A stretch of 64,000 nucleotides of DNA from Betaproteobacteria bacterium HGW-Betaproteobacteria-9 (GTDB lineage Bacteria > Pseudomonadota > Gammaproteobacteria > Burkholderiales > Burkholderiaceae_C): assembly GCA_002842215.1 (NCBI GenBank), contig PHCC01000003.1, positions 186,001 to 250,000 on the forward strand, given 5' to 3'. The translations under genes were made by a program, and so were the position numbers. Below, in pieces: positions 8,128 to 15,307 of this stretch. Under the pieces are notes generated by a model. The model had not been told where the DNA came from. It did not search any database and saw nothing but the letters and a program-made list of their open reading frames with translations. The stretch's first letter is position 1. Every line of letters starts with the position of its first letter.

Positions 8128-9273
8128 TCAGCGCAGCCGGACCGGCACCCGACGCCAGCCGCCCAGGGGATAGGTCTCGCGCTCGGGCGACGCATCGGGC
8201 GCGGGATCGATGAGCGCCGTGGCCGTCAACAGCGCCTCCACGGCGACGACCAGTTCCATCGTCGCCAGCGGTCGCCCTGGGCACACGTGGATGCCGGTGC
8301 CATAGACGAGGTTGTGTGGCGCGTTCTGCTCGGGCCGGTAGGCGTCGGGATCGCCGAAGACGGCCTCGTCTCGGTTGGCCGAGGTCCAGTTGAGGTACAC
8401 GCGGTCGCCGGCGGCGAGTTCATGTTCCCCGATGCACACGGCACGTGTCGTCACGCGCCGGTTGACGAGGAAGGGGTCGTCGATGCGCAGCATCTCGTCG
8501 ATCGCCGGCGCAAGGTCCTGGGGACGGTCCCGCAACGCCTGCTGCACGTCCTGGTGGGTGGCGAGGAACCAGACGACGACACCCAAGGCCGCCGCCATCG
8601 ACGCGAGATCACCCGCAGTCCAGTTGCGCAGGATGGAGACGATGTCCGCTTCGCTCAAGGGCTTCCCGTCGAGCGTCGCGGTCAGCAGTGCGGTGGTCGG
8701 ATCGTCGGAGGTGGCCTGGCCCGGCGTGCGGCGCCTGCGCAGTTGCCTGCGGATGATCTCGTCGAACGCCGCGGCAACGGCGGCGCTGCGCGCGGTGTCG
8801 CCGCTGCGCGTGGCGGCGTGGTTGTCGGCCATCCAGGCGAGCAGTTCGTCCTCGATCCCCTGCCACCCCAGCCAGGCCGTTTGCGCCCGTACGGCGAACG
8901 GTCGGCCGATCTCGGCGACCGCGTCGACCACGGTGCCGCGCGGCAGCGCTGCCACGAGGGCATCGGCGATCGCACACACGCGGGGCTCCAGCGCGGCGAT
9001 CTGCGCAGGGGCGAAGAAGCCGTCGACCAGTGCACGCCAGGGCGCGTGTCCGGGCGGATCCATGCCATTCGGGACCGCGCGCCGCGCCGACACGGCCGAC
9101 GAGAAGGTCTGCGGGTCGTGTGCCGCCGCGACAACGTCGGCATGCCGGAACAGCGTAACGCCGCGAGGCGACCGGGCCAGCGCACAGGCGGTGCGCTGGC
9201 GGTCGTAGGTGCCCAGTTGGTCGGCAAGCACCTCGGGAGACAACGGCTCCCAGGTCGGGATCGGACGGGGCAT
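8128..9273 (-). CDS. Cytochrome P450 lacking the usual acid-alcohol pair
   Basis: A 381-residue soluble P450. The heme cysteine is Cys331 in YGTGIHVCPG (Tyr in place of the usual Phe), and the K-helix ExxR is Glu260-Arg263. The I-helix reads WTAGDLASM at 218-226, so the canonical AGx(D/E)T acid-alcohol pair for oxygen activation is replaced by Leu-Ala. That pattern fits P450s that do not work as ordinary monooxygenases, such as NO reductase or peroxide-using types; this is inference. No ferredoxin or reductase gene is adjacent, unlike the P450 at 49753. It lies downstream of a DUF2249 gene behind an NsrR-like operator. Confidence 0.85.
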   Translation of the reverse strand: MPRPIPTWEPLSPEVLADQLGTYDRQRTACALARSPRGVTLFRHADVVAAAHDPQTFSSAVSARRAVPNGMDPPGHAPWRALVDGFFAPAQIAALEPRVCAIADALVAALPRGTVVDAVAEIGRPFAVRAQTAWLGWQGIEDELLAWMADNHAATRSGDTARSAAVAAAFDEIIRRQLRRRRTPGQATSDDPTTALLTATLDGKPLSEADIVSILRNWTAGDLASMAAALGVVVWFLATHQDVQQALRDRPQDLAPAIDEMLRIDDPFLVNRRVTTRAVCIGEHELAAGDRVYLNWTSANRDEAVFGDPDAYRPEQNAPHNLVYGTGIHVCPGRPLATMELVVAVEALLTATALIDPAPDASPERETYPLGGWRRVPVRLR

Positions 9274-9279
9274 GGCGAA

Positions 9280-9537
9280 TCAGCGAACCATGAAGTCGAT
9301 GGCGATCGCGCCGGGCTCGCGCTGCCGGTACTCGATGGTCACGCGCTCGCCGTAACGCGAGCGCAACTGTTCCAGCAGAGGCAAGGGATCGTGGTCGTTG
9401 ACGAAGCGCATCGTTTCGCCGGGGTGCAGCGCATCGAGCGCGCCGAAGATCGCGGCATGGCGAAAGCGCTTGGCGACGCCTCGGGCGTCGAAGGGGTAGA
9501 TGGCTGACGGTGACAGGTGAAGATGGGGTTGCGACAT
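9280..9537 (-). CDS. DUF2249 domain protein
   Basis: An 85-residue protein covering one complete DUF2249 domain, including FDARGVAKRFRHAAIF, LHPGETMRFVNDHDP and the C-terminal EPGAIAIDFMVR. DUF2249 proteins occur widely beside hemerythrins and nitrogen-oxide genes in proteobacteria; their biochemistry is poorly known and a small-ligand or redox role is usually suggested. It is the first gene after the NsrR-like operator, 6 nt before the P450 gene, which argues for an NO-responsive operon of DUF2249, P450 and TDT transporter. Confidence 0.85.
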   Translation of the reverse strand: MSQPHLHLSPSAIYPFDARGVAKRFRHAAIFGALDALHPGETMRFVNDHDPLPLLEQLRSRYGERVTIEYRQREPGAIAIDFMVR

Positions 9538-9587
9538 CGCGGGATCCTTGGGTCGGGAGAAGGTGGGGAGGTCGGCGCATCGTTTTT

Positions 9588-9610
9588 AAGATGCATTTCC
9601 GATGCATCTA
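9588..9610. promoter_or_regulatory. NsrR-like operator
   Basis: The perfect inverted repeat AGATGCAT-N5-ATGCATCT lies about 50 nt upstream of the DUF2249 start. The left half with flanks, AAGATGCATTT, equals the published NsrR half-site consensus, and the 5-nt spacer also fits. NsrR is an Fe-S repressor released by nitric oxide. Confidence 0.7.
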
Positions 9611-9720
9611 TGTTATCGGTCCTCGAACGACAAAGCAATGAAGGCCTGTGGCCAGCTCACTCGACCCATCCGGTGCCCACCCACCATGATGGGCATGCCG
9701 CGGCCGGCGGCAGGTGGACG

Positions 9721-10268
9721 TCAATCGATCGACGGGATGCTGCGCCGCTGGCGCATCGCCTTGCCGATCTCGGCCAGTGCATCGTCCCCGAGGAGCCGCG
9801 AGGCCATCGGAAGCAGTTCGGCCTCCTCACGCGCGATATGCCGCTCGTACATGCAGATGAACGGCTCGACGTCCGTGGGGTCCAAACTCACCGAGTCGCC
9901 CGCTGCGATGGCGTGCAGCACCTCACGCAGGCGCTGCCACCGGAAATCCAGCGCTCGATGGTCGAGCGTCAGCGAATCGATCAGCTCGCGGATGCAGATC
10001 GCATCCGAGCCGGCCATCGACTCGATCAGGGCCGGAAACAGGGCTATCTCCTCGTCGGCGTGGTGGTCCTTGGCTGCGATGTCGAAGCAGCGCATCACCG
10101 CTGCTGCGGCAGCACGTGCGTCTTCGTCCGGATCGCGGCCGAGCAGATGCGCCACCAGTCGCCGCACGTGGCGCACTGTCGCTCGACGCGGCGATGGCAG
10201 CCCGAAAGCACCTCCAGCGGCGCCTCGAATCCTGAGGCCGCCGCATGGCCGGAGATCGTCATCGACAT
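9721..10268 (-). pseudogene. Hemerythrin-like protein, frameshifted
   Basis: The coding signal of a hemerythrin HHE-domain protein is split between two frames. The N-terminal part, from MSMTISGHAAASGFEAPLEV to CHRRVERQCAT, is in one frame. The rest (RRLVAHLLGRD, then DHHADEEIALFPAL, LDHRALDF and MYERHIAREEAELLPMA, which carry the iron ligands) is in another. Adding one base near 10166 would restore ACG-CTG-CGG-CGA and one continuous protein of about 182 residues. AGGAGG is correctly spaced before the ATG at 10268. The usual role is O2, NO or iron sensing. The break may be a real mutation or a sequencing error. Confidence 0.72.
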
Positions 10269-10458
10269 GGGCATCGCCTCCTGGCCAGACGCCGTGCCTG
10301 GCAGGGGAACGGCGGCGTGTGAAGGGTGCGCTGATCGGAACCATCGCCTTGGAGCGCCGCGCACTTGATGCGGCCGAGGCAGCGGCGCAAGCCGGTCACA
10401 CGGACGAAGCCGTGAGGGCAGGGCTGGTGCAGGGCTTTTTGCATCGATTCGGCGTGGG

Positions 10459-11016
10459 TCAGCTCAGCATGGTCAGCGCGACGGCCAGACACCCCCAGGC
10501 GGCGAGCCCCGCGCCGGCCGCGACCTGCACGACGGCCGCAGCCACGAAGGCCTCGCGGGGGCGGCACATTGCCACGAGCCCGTGGTACGCGATGCCGCAG
10601 CTCAACCCGAGACCGGCCAGCAACACCGCCGCAGGCGCTGCCATGCCGGGCAGCGCAAAGCCCGCCGCAGAACCCCACAGCGGCAGCGGCGCCAGCGCGG
10701 CGAGCAGGCGCGCCTCGTGCGGCCCGAGAACCATTGCATACGCGCCTGCGATGTGACGGAACAGCTGGCCGGCCACCGCCACCGAGGCGAACTCCGCCAG
10801 CAGGACCAGCACCGACAGTTCACCCCATGGATGGCTGCCATCCCTGATGTCGGAAGGGCCGATCGTGCCGGCCAGATAGAGGACCACAGGTGGCAGCAAC
10901 GCGACGGGCAGCACGATCTGCAGGAACAGGCGCCACCCGGCGGGGCGGGCGCGCAGCAGTTCGGGCCAGCCGCGCTCGGCGGAAAGCGGCAGGGCAGCCA
11001 GGGTGTAGATATTCAT
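10459..11016 (-). CDS. Small integral membrane protein, Yip1-like
   Basis: A 185-residue protein with about five hydrophobic segments. The start MNIYTLAALPLSAERGW was chosen because the longer frame upstream overlaps the regulator's promoter palindromes. The N-terminal ERGWPELLRARPAGWRLFLQIVLPVALLPP resembles bacterial Yip1/YohC-type inner-membrane proteins. No catalytic motif is visible. It is divergent from the MarR gene across a 50-bp gap that holds two palindromes, so the MarR protein probably controls both. Function unknown; its place in the NO-stress-like cargo suggests stress-related membrane physiology. Confidence 0.65.
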   Translation of the reverse strand: MNIYTLAALPLSAERGWPELLRARPAGWRLFLQIVLPVALLPPVVLYLAGTIGPSDIRDGSHPWGELSVLVLLAEFASVAVAGQLFRHIAGAYAMVLGPHEARLLAALAPLPLWGSAAGFALPGMAAPAAVLLAGLGLSCGIAYHGLVAMCRPREAFVAAAVVQVAAGAGLAAWGCLAVALTMLS

Positions 11017-11057
11017 CGCGCTGACCGTGAAAATCGCTTGACCATAGTATTCAACTA

Positions 11058-11072
11058 TATCATGACATGATA
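11058..11072. promoter_or_regulatory. Palindrome in MarR promoter, candidate autoregulatory operator
   Basis: TATCATGACATGATA is a perfect 7-1-7 palindrome overlapping the first possible MarR start codon. A second inverted repeat, ATAGT-N5-ACTAT, abuts it at 11044-11058. MarR dimers typically bind such sites and repress their own divergent promoter. Confidence 0.55.
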
Positions 11073-11531
11073 CAAAAAAGCATGCCTTCAAGATCACCCA
11101 AGACGCCACCGGCCGGCTCGTCGAAAGCGCTGGACAAGAGCGACTTCGAGCGCCTGTCGGACTTCCGGCACCGGCTTCGTCAGTTCCTTCGCGCCAGCGA
11201 GCTCACCTGCCGCACGCATGGGCTCACGGCGCTGCAGTACCAGCTGTTGCTGCACGTGGCCGGCTTTCCGGGCCGGTCGTGGGCCACGATCGGGGAACTC
11301 GCCGAGCGGTTGCAGGCCCAGCACCATGGCGTCGTGGCGCTGGTGGATCGCTGTGCGGCCCTGGGTTGGCTGGCGCGCCGCCCCGGTCGGGAGGATGGCC
11401 GTATGGTCGAGATACACCTGCTGCCCCAGGGCGAGCGACTGCTGGCCAGGGTGGCGAGCCTGCACCGTGACGAGCTGCACACGCTGCTCGGTGAGTTCTC
11501 GGCCGCAGTGCCGGATCGTCGTGCGCCGTGA
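11067..11531 (+). CDS. MarR-family transcriptional regulator
   Basis: A 154-residue winged-helix regulator. The recognition core is LTALQYQLLLHVAGFPGRSW, then ATIGELAERLQAQHHGVVALV and the wing RRPGREDGRMVEIHLLPQGE, followed by a C-terminal dimerisation helix. The ATG at 11067 lies inside a palindrome and lacks a clear ribosome site; an in-frame ATG at 11082 is an equally possible start. It is divergent from the Yip1-like membrane protein gene, and the palindromes between them suggest local autoregulation. Ligand unknown. Confidence 0.85.
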   Translation: MIQKSMPSRSPKTPPAGSSKALDKSDFERLSDFRHRLRQFLRASELTCRTHGLTALQYQLLLHVAGFPGRSWATIGELAERLQAQHHGVVALVDRCAALGWLARRPGREDGRMVEIHLLPQGERLLARVASLHRDELHTLLGEFSAAVPDRRAP

Positions 11532-11719
11532 TCCAGATGCATTTCAGCGAGCCGGTGATGTTCCTTGAGCGACCGGCACTGCTGGATGCCGAAGCGGCTT
11601 GGAGCGCCTGGCCCTGGGCAGCGAGCGCTGAGTGTGGTGTGGAGATGCCCAGGTGGCAGTCGGGATCGAGCGGCACCTGCAACCGCTTCGTCAGATCAGG
11701 TCGTCAAGCCAACAAGCCC

Positions 11720-11869
11720 GCTGCGAACAACGCATCCCGCGTGGTCCATGGGTGCACTCAGTATGGTCCCGCTGGTCGACTCGGTGCAGTACAGCATCTT
11801 GCGCTCCGGCCCACCGAAGGCCAGGTTGGTGAGCGAGGCGCCGGTCTCAGCGCGCAGCACCTGCACCGG
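11720..11869 (-). pseudogene. SMP-30/gluconolactonase-like C-terminal fragment
   Basis: The minus strand encodes TGASLTNLAFGGPERKMLY followed by CTESTSGTILSA, which resembles the conserved last blades of SMP-30/gluconolactonase/LRE proteins (family pattern LTNVAFGGPDxxTLYxTxS). No start or upstream domain is present, so it is a remnant. Similarity judged by eye only. Confidence 0.45.
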
Positions 11870-12006
11870 CTCGGCGCGGTGGTGGGTGTGAGCAACCTGC
11901 ACGTCTATGCCGCCATGAAGGGTCTGCCCCTGGAAGAGTTTCTGCAGACCCGAAATGCGCCCACGGCCCTGTACTCGGTGGCGGCCGTTCCTGCCAGTTA
12001 ACCGCC

Positions 12007-12035
12007 TGGTGCATACCAAACCGACATAGCTGAAA
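12007..12035 (+). promoter_or_regulatory. Upstream conserved block, copy A
   Basis: A 29-bp block beginning TGGTGCATACCA and ending CATAGCTGAAA matches 13359-13387 at 25 of 29 positions. Both blocks end exactly 130 nt before the start codon of a TRAP binding protein gene. It contains an imperfect palindrome TGGTGCATACCA, so it may be an operator or activator site. Confidence 0.45.
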
Positions 12036-12165
12036 TTTGCACTTGCCACTTTTCAATAGGTGGCGAAGCGCGCACAGTCCCGGGCGTCCAGTGGTTCGAC
12101 GCGTCCGGGCTGTTTTCCGACCGCCGAGCGAACCGAATCCCCCACCGTTTCCTGGAGACAAAGAC

Positions 12166-13200
12166 ATGTCCTCGTTCCGCCGTCGCGCCCTTCTGGCGCT
12201 GGCCACCCTGTCCGCCCTGACGGGCGCCTCCCTGGCCCAGGCCCAGACCGTCACCTTTCGCCTGCACCAGTTCCTGCCGCCGCAGGCCGCCATCCCGGCC
12301 AAGGCCATCATTCCCTGGGCGAAAAAGGTGGAGGCCGAGTCCGGTGGTCGCATCAAGATCCAGCTGTTCCACGCCATGCAGATGGGCGGCACGCCGCCCC
12401 AGCTGTTCGACCAGGCACGCGACGGCGTGGTTGACATCACTTGGACCGTGCTGGGCTACACGCCGGGGCGTTTCAACAAGTCCGAGGTGTTCGAGCTGCC
12501 GTTCATGAGCGGTTCGGCGGAGCAATCCTCGCGCGCCTTCCAGGCGTACGTGGAGAAATTCGCCGCCGACGAGTTCAAGGACGTCAAGTTGCTCGCGGTG
12601 CACACCCACGGCCCGGGCCTGTTCCACACCAAGGCCCCGGTGACGGGGCTGGAGAGCCTGCGTGGCATGAAGATCCGTGGCGGCTCGCGCATCATCAACA
12701 ACATGCTCACCAAGCTGGGTGCCAACCCGGTGGGCATGCCGGTGCCGGCCGTGACCGAAGCCTTGTCCAAAGGCGTGATCGACGGCACCACGATTCCCTG
12801 GGAAGTGACGCCCGCGCTCAAGGTGAGCGAGCTGGTGAAGAACCACACCACCTTCGCCGGCCAGCAGGGTCTCTACACCCAGACCTTCGCGTTTTCCATG
12901 AACCGCGCGGCCTACAACAAGCTGCCCGATGAGCTGAAGAAGGTCATCGACAACAACGCCGGCATTGAAACCGCGGCCATGTTCGGCCGGGCCATGGACG
13001 AGGGCGACAAGGCGGGCCGTGCCATCGCCGAGAAAGCCGGCAACAACATCGTGGCGCTGGACGTGGCCGAAACCCAGCGCTGGCGCCGTACCGCTGGCAC
13101 CGTGGAGACCGACTGGATCAACGAGATGAAGGGCAAGAACATCGATGGCGCCAAGCTGGCATCGGAGGCGCGTGCACTGATTGCCAAGTACTCGAAGTGA
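12166..13200 (+). CDS. TRAP transporter substrate-binding protein, DctP family (copy 3)
   Basis: A 344-residue periplasmic protein; the start MSSFRRRALLAL lies after CTGGAGA and is followed by a Sec signal cleaved near SLAQA/QT. The mature sequence carries VTFRLHQFLPPQA, GGTPPQLFDQARDGVVDI, RGMKIRGGSRIINNML and IDGTTIPWEV. It is nearly collinear with copies 2 and 4. Residues AMDEGDKAGRAIAEKAGNNI and DVAETQRWRRTAGTV group it with copy 4 rather than with copies 1 and 2. It lies downstream of a conserved 29-bp block shared with copy 4. Ligand unknown. Confidence 0.9.
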   Translation: MSSFRRRALLALATLSALTGASLAQAQTVTFRLHQFLPPQAAIPAKAIIPWAKKVEAESGGRIKIQLFHAMQMGGTPPQLFDQARDGVVDITWTVLGYTPGRFNKSEVFELPFMSGSAEQSSRAFQAYVEKFAADEFKDVKLLAVHTHGPGLFHTKAPVTGLESLRGMKIRGGSRIINNMLTKLGANPVGMPVPAVTEALSKGVIDGTTIPWEVTPALKVSELVKNHTTFAGQQGLYTQTFAFSMNRAAYNKLPDELKKVIDNNAGIETAAMFGRAMDEGDKAGRAIAEKAGNNIVALDVAETQRWRRTAGTVETDWINEMKGKNIDGAKLASEARALIAKYSK

Positions 13201-13358
13201 ACGCCTGAGCGGGCGCATGGGCCGTCGGGTCCATACGCCCGTGCGCTTCCGGATGCGCCAGGACCACAGGGGGTGGGCGCTTTTTTGGGGTGCGTGCGCT
13301 TGTTCGTTCGATGGACATCAGGTTTTGTCATGTCATACCAATCTGACATTGAACCAGT

Positions 13359-13387
13359 TGGTACATATCAACCCGGCATAGCTGAAA
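13359..13387 (+). promoter_or_regulatory. Upstream conserved block, copy B
   Basis: Partner of 12007-12035. It begins TGGTACATATCA, ends CATAGCTGAAA, and lies 130 nt before the start codon of binding-protein copy 4. The leader sequences between block and start codon are otherwise unlike each other, which suggests the block itself is under selection. Confidence 0.45.
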
Positions 13388-13517
13388 GAAGCGTTCCGAT
13401 CTGGTCAGCGCCCTTGATCAGGTTCAAAGTTCCGGCGCTTGCCAAACGATGGCTGCGCTATGACGCAGCCACTTGCGCCGTGATCAGCGGACGACTTTTT
13501 TCATCCCCGGAGAACCC

Positions 13518-14558
13518 ATGAGCTTCTTGAATCGCCGAACCACCCTGGCCGCGCTGGGCGCCGCCCTGACCACCCTGATGGCGGGTAGCGCGCTGGCCCA
13601 GCAGACCGTGACGCTGCGCCTGCACCAGTTCCTGCCGCCCCAGGCCCCCATTCCCTCCAAGGCCCTGGTGCCCTGGGCCAAGAAGATCGAGGCCGAATCG
13701 GGTGGCCGCATCAAGGTGCAGCTGTTCCACGCCATGCAGATGGGCGGCACGCCGCCGCAACTGTTTGACCAGGCGCGCGACGGCGTGGCCGACCTCACCT
13801 GGACGGTGCTGGGCTACACCCCCGGCCGCTTCAACAAGTCCGAAGTGTTCGAGCTGCCTTTCATGGGCGGTGTCTCCGAACAGTCCTCACGGGCCTTTCA
13901 GGAATACGTCGAGAAGTTCGCGGCCGACGAATTCCGCAGCGTCAAGCTGATCGCTGTGCACACGCACGGCCCGGGCCTGTTCCACACCAAGCAGCCGGTG
14001 ACCGGCCTGGAGAGTCTGCGCGGCATGAAGATCCGCGGCGGCTCGCGCATCATCAACAACATGCTGGGCAAGCTGGGCGCCACGCCCGTGGGCATGCCGG
14101 TGCCTGCGGTGACCGAGGCCCTGTCCAAGGGCGTGATCGACGGCACGACCATCCCCTGGGAAGTCACGCCTTCGCTCAAGATCACCGAACTGGTGAAGAA
14201 CCACACCACGTTCGCGGGCAAGGAAGGCCTGTTCACCCAGACCTTTGCCTTCACCATGAACCGCACGGCGTACGACAAGCTGCCGGCCGACCTGAAGAAG
14301 GTGATCGACAACAACTCGGGTGTCGAGACCGCGGCCATGTTCGGCCGCGTGATGGACGATGCCGACAAAGTGGGCCGTGACATCGCCGTCAAGGCGGGCA
14401 ACAACATCGTGGCACTCGACGTGGCCGAGACCCAGCGCTGGCGCCGCACGGCGGGTGCGGTCGAGGCCGACTGGGTCAAGGAGATGAAGGGCAAGAACAT
14501 CGACGGCGCCAAGCTGGCCTCGGAGGCCCGTGCCCTGATTGCCAAACACACGAAGTAA
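13518..14558 (+). CDS. TRAP transporter substrate-binding protein, DctP family (copy 4)
   Basis: A 346-residue periplasmic protein; start MSFLNRRTTLAAL after CCGGAGA, signal peptide cleaved near GSALA/QQ. It carries all the DctP blocks listed for the other copies, including FHTKQPVTGLESLRGMKIRG, IDGTTIPWEV and ALIAKHTK at the C-terminus. It is the copy nearest to dctQM and therefore the best candidate for the cognate binding protein, although a hairpin and a separate promoter lie between them. One small variation is GVADLTW where the others have GVVDI(T/V)W. Confidence 0.9.
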   Translation: MSFLNRRTTLAALGAALTTLMAGSALAQQTVTLRLHQFLPPQAPIPSKALVPWAKKIEAESGGRIKVQLFHAMQMGGTPPQLFDQARDGVADLTWTVLGYTPGRFNKSEVFELPFMGGVSEQSSRAFQEYVEKFAADEFRSVKLIAVHTHGPGLFHTKQPVTGLESLRGMKIRGGSRIINNMLGKLGATPVGMPVPAVTEALSKGVIDGTTIPWEVTPSLKITELVKNHTTFAGKEGLFTQTFAFTMNRTAYDKLPADLKKVIDNNSGVETAAMFGRVMDDADKVGRDIAVKAGNNIVALDVAETQRWRRTAGAVEADWVKEMKGKNIDGAKLASEARALIAKHTK

Positions 14559-14615
14559 GTGCTTTGTGATGCCTCCGGGGTGCGCGCCGTCTTCTGACGG
14601 GGGCCCCTCGGGGGC

Positions 14616-14640
14616 GATGTCCTGCCAGGTGCAGGACATC
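14616..14640. terminator. Hairpin after binding-protein copy 4
   Basis: A perfect 10-bp stem GATGTCCTGC / GCAGGACATC with a 5-nt loop lies 57 nt after the stop codon. It lacks a T run, so it may be an mRNA-stabilising or partial-termination hairpin that lowers expression of dctQM relative to the binding protein. Confidence 0.45.
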
Positions 14641-14668
14641 GAAAGATGTTTCGTTAAGGGAAATTGAT

Positions 14669-14696
14669 TTAACAATAAGAAACTTTGAGCTATAGT
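14669..14696 (+). promoter_or_regulatory. Sigma-70 type promoter for dctQM
   Basis: TTAACA, 16 bp, then TATAGT in an AT-rich stretch, about 85 nt before the DctQ start. Each hexamer has five of six consensus bases. Confidence 0.55.
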
Positions 14697-14780
14697 CCCG
14701 CCGCTGCGCAAAGGGCGGCGGTGGAAGAAAAACCATGGGAGACAATTGGCGCTGGCCAACCCCCATAAGAAGGACCAGAA

Positions 14781-15302
14781 ATGATTGACTGGATTTACCG
14801 GTTTGCCCGGTGGACCGCCCTGTTTGGCGGCATCGTGCTTGTGGCACTGACCCTCATGGTCGTGGCCAGCGTCGCCGGACGCGCGCTGATCGGCATCGGG
14901 CTCGGGCCTGTGCCGGGCGACTTTGAACTGGTGGAAGTCGGCGTCGGCATCGCCATCTTCTTCTTCATGCCCTGGTGCTACCTGCGCGGTGGCCATGCCA
15001 CGGTGGACCTGCTCTACATGCACACGCCGCGCTGGGCGCAAAAGGCGGTGGACACCATCAGTGACGTCCTGATGACGCTGGTCTGGTTGGTGCTGACCTG
15101 GAAACTCTGGGAAGGCATGCTGGAGAAAAAGGAATACATGGAAACCACCTTCATCCTGCAGATGCCGGTGTGGTGGGCTTATGCCCTGTGTCTGGTGGGC
15201 GCCGTGATCGGCTGTGTCTGCTACGTCGCCAAAACCCTGACCCGTTTTGGTCTCGGGTCCGAGCCCGAAGGCTGGACGGTTGAATCCAACGCAGGGCACT
15301 GA
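14781..15302 (+). CDS. TRAP transporter small membrane subunit DctQ
   Basis: A 173-residue inner-membrane protein with four hydrophobic helices (about residues 12-34, 48-66, 87-108 and 130-150) and the family motif GGHATVDLLY after the second helix. DctQ partners the large DctM subunit in Na+- or H+-coupled uptake of acids delivered by a DctP protein. The start MIDWIYRFARW lies after AGAAGGA. It is followed after 5 nt by dctM, which is broken, so this TRAP system may be inactive in this strain. Confidence 0.9.
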   Translation: MIDWIYRFARWTALFGGIVLVALTLMVVASVAGRALIGIGLGPVPGDFELVEVGVGIAIFFFMPWCYLRGGHATVDLLYMHTPRWAQKAVDTISDVLMTLVWLVLTWKLWEGMLEKKEYMETTFILQMPVWWAYALCLVGAVIGCVCYVAKTLTRFGLGSEPEGWTVESNAGH

Positions 15303-15307
15303 ACATC

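Larger units (their letters stand above)
11532..12165. other. Gene-poor region with decayed fragments
   Basis: No intact gene is supported between the MarR gene and binding-protein copy 3. It holds a gluconolactonase-like fragment at 11720-11869 (minus) and an unrecognised plus-frame fragment near 11888-12001 ending in LPLEEFLQTRNAPTALYS. The final 160 bp are the upstream region of copy 3. The fragments suggest a scar of an insertion or deletion at this edge of the cargo. Confidence 0.55.

Noticed and set aside
11528-12001. Plus-strand 157-codon open frame as a gene
   Set aside because: It crosses a minus-strand gluconolactonase-like fragment, has no coherent composition along its length and no ribosome site; treated as decayed sequence.
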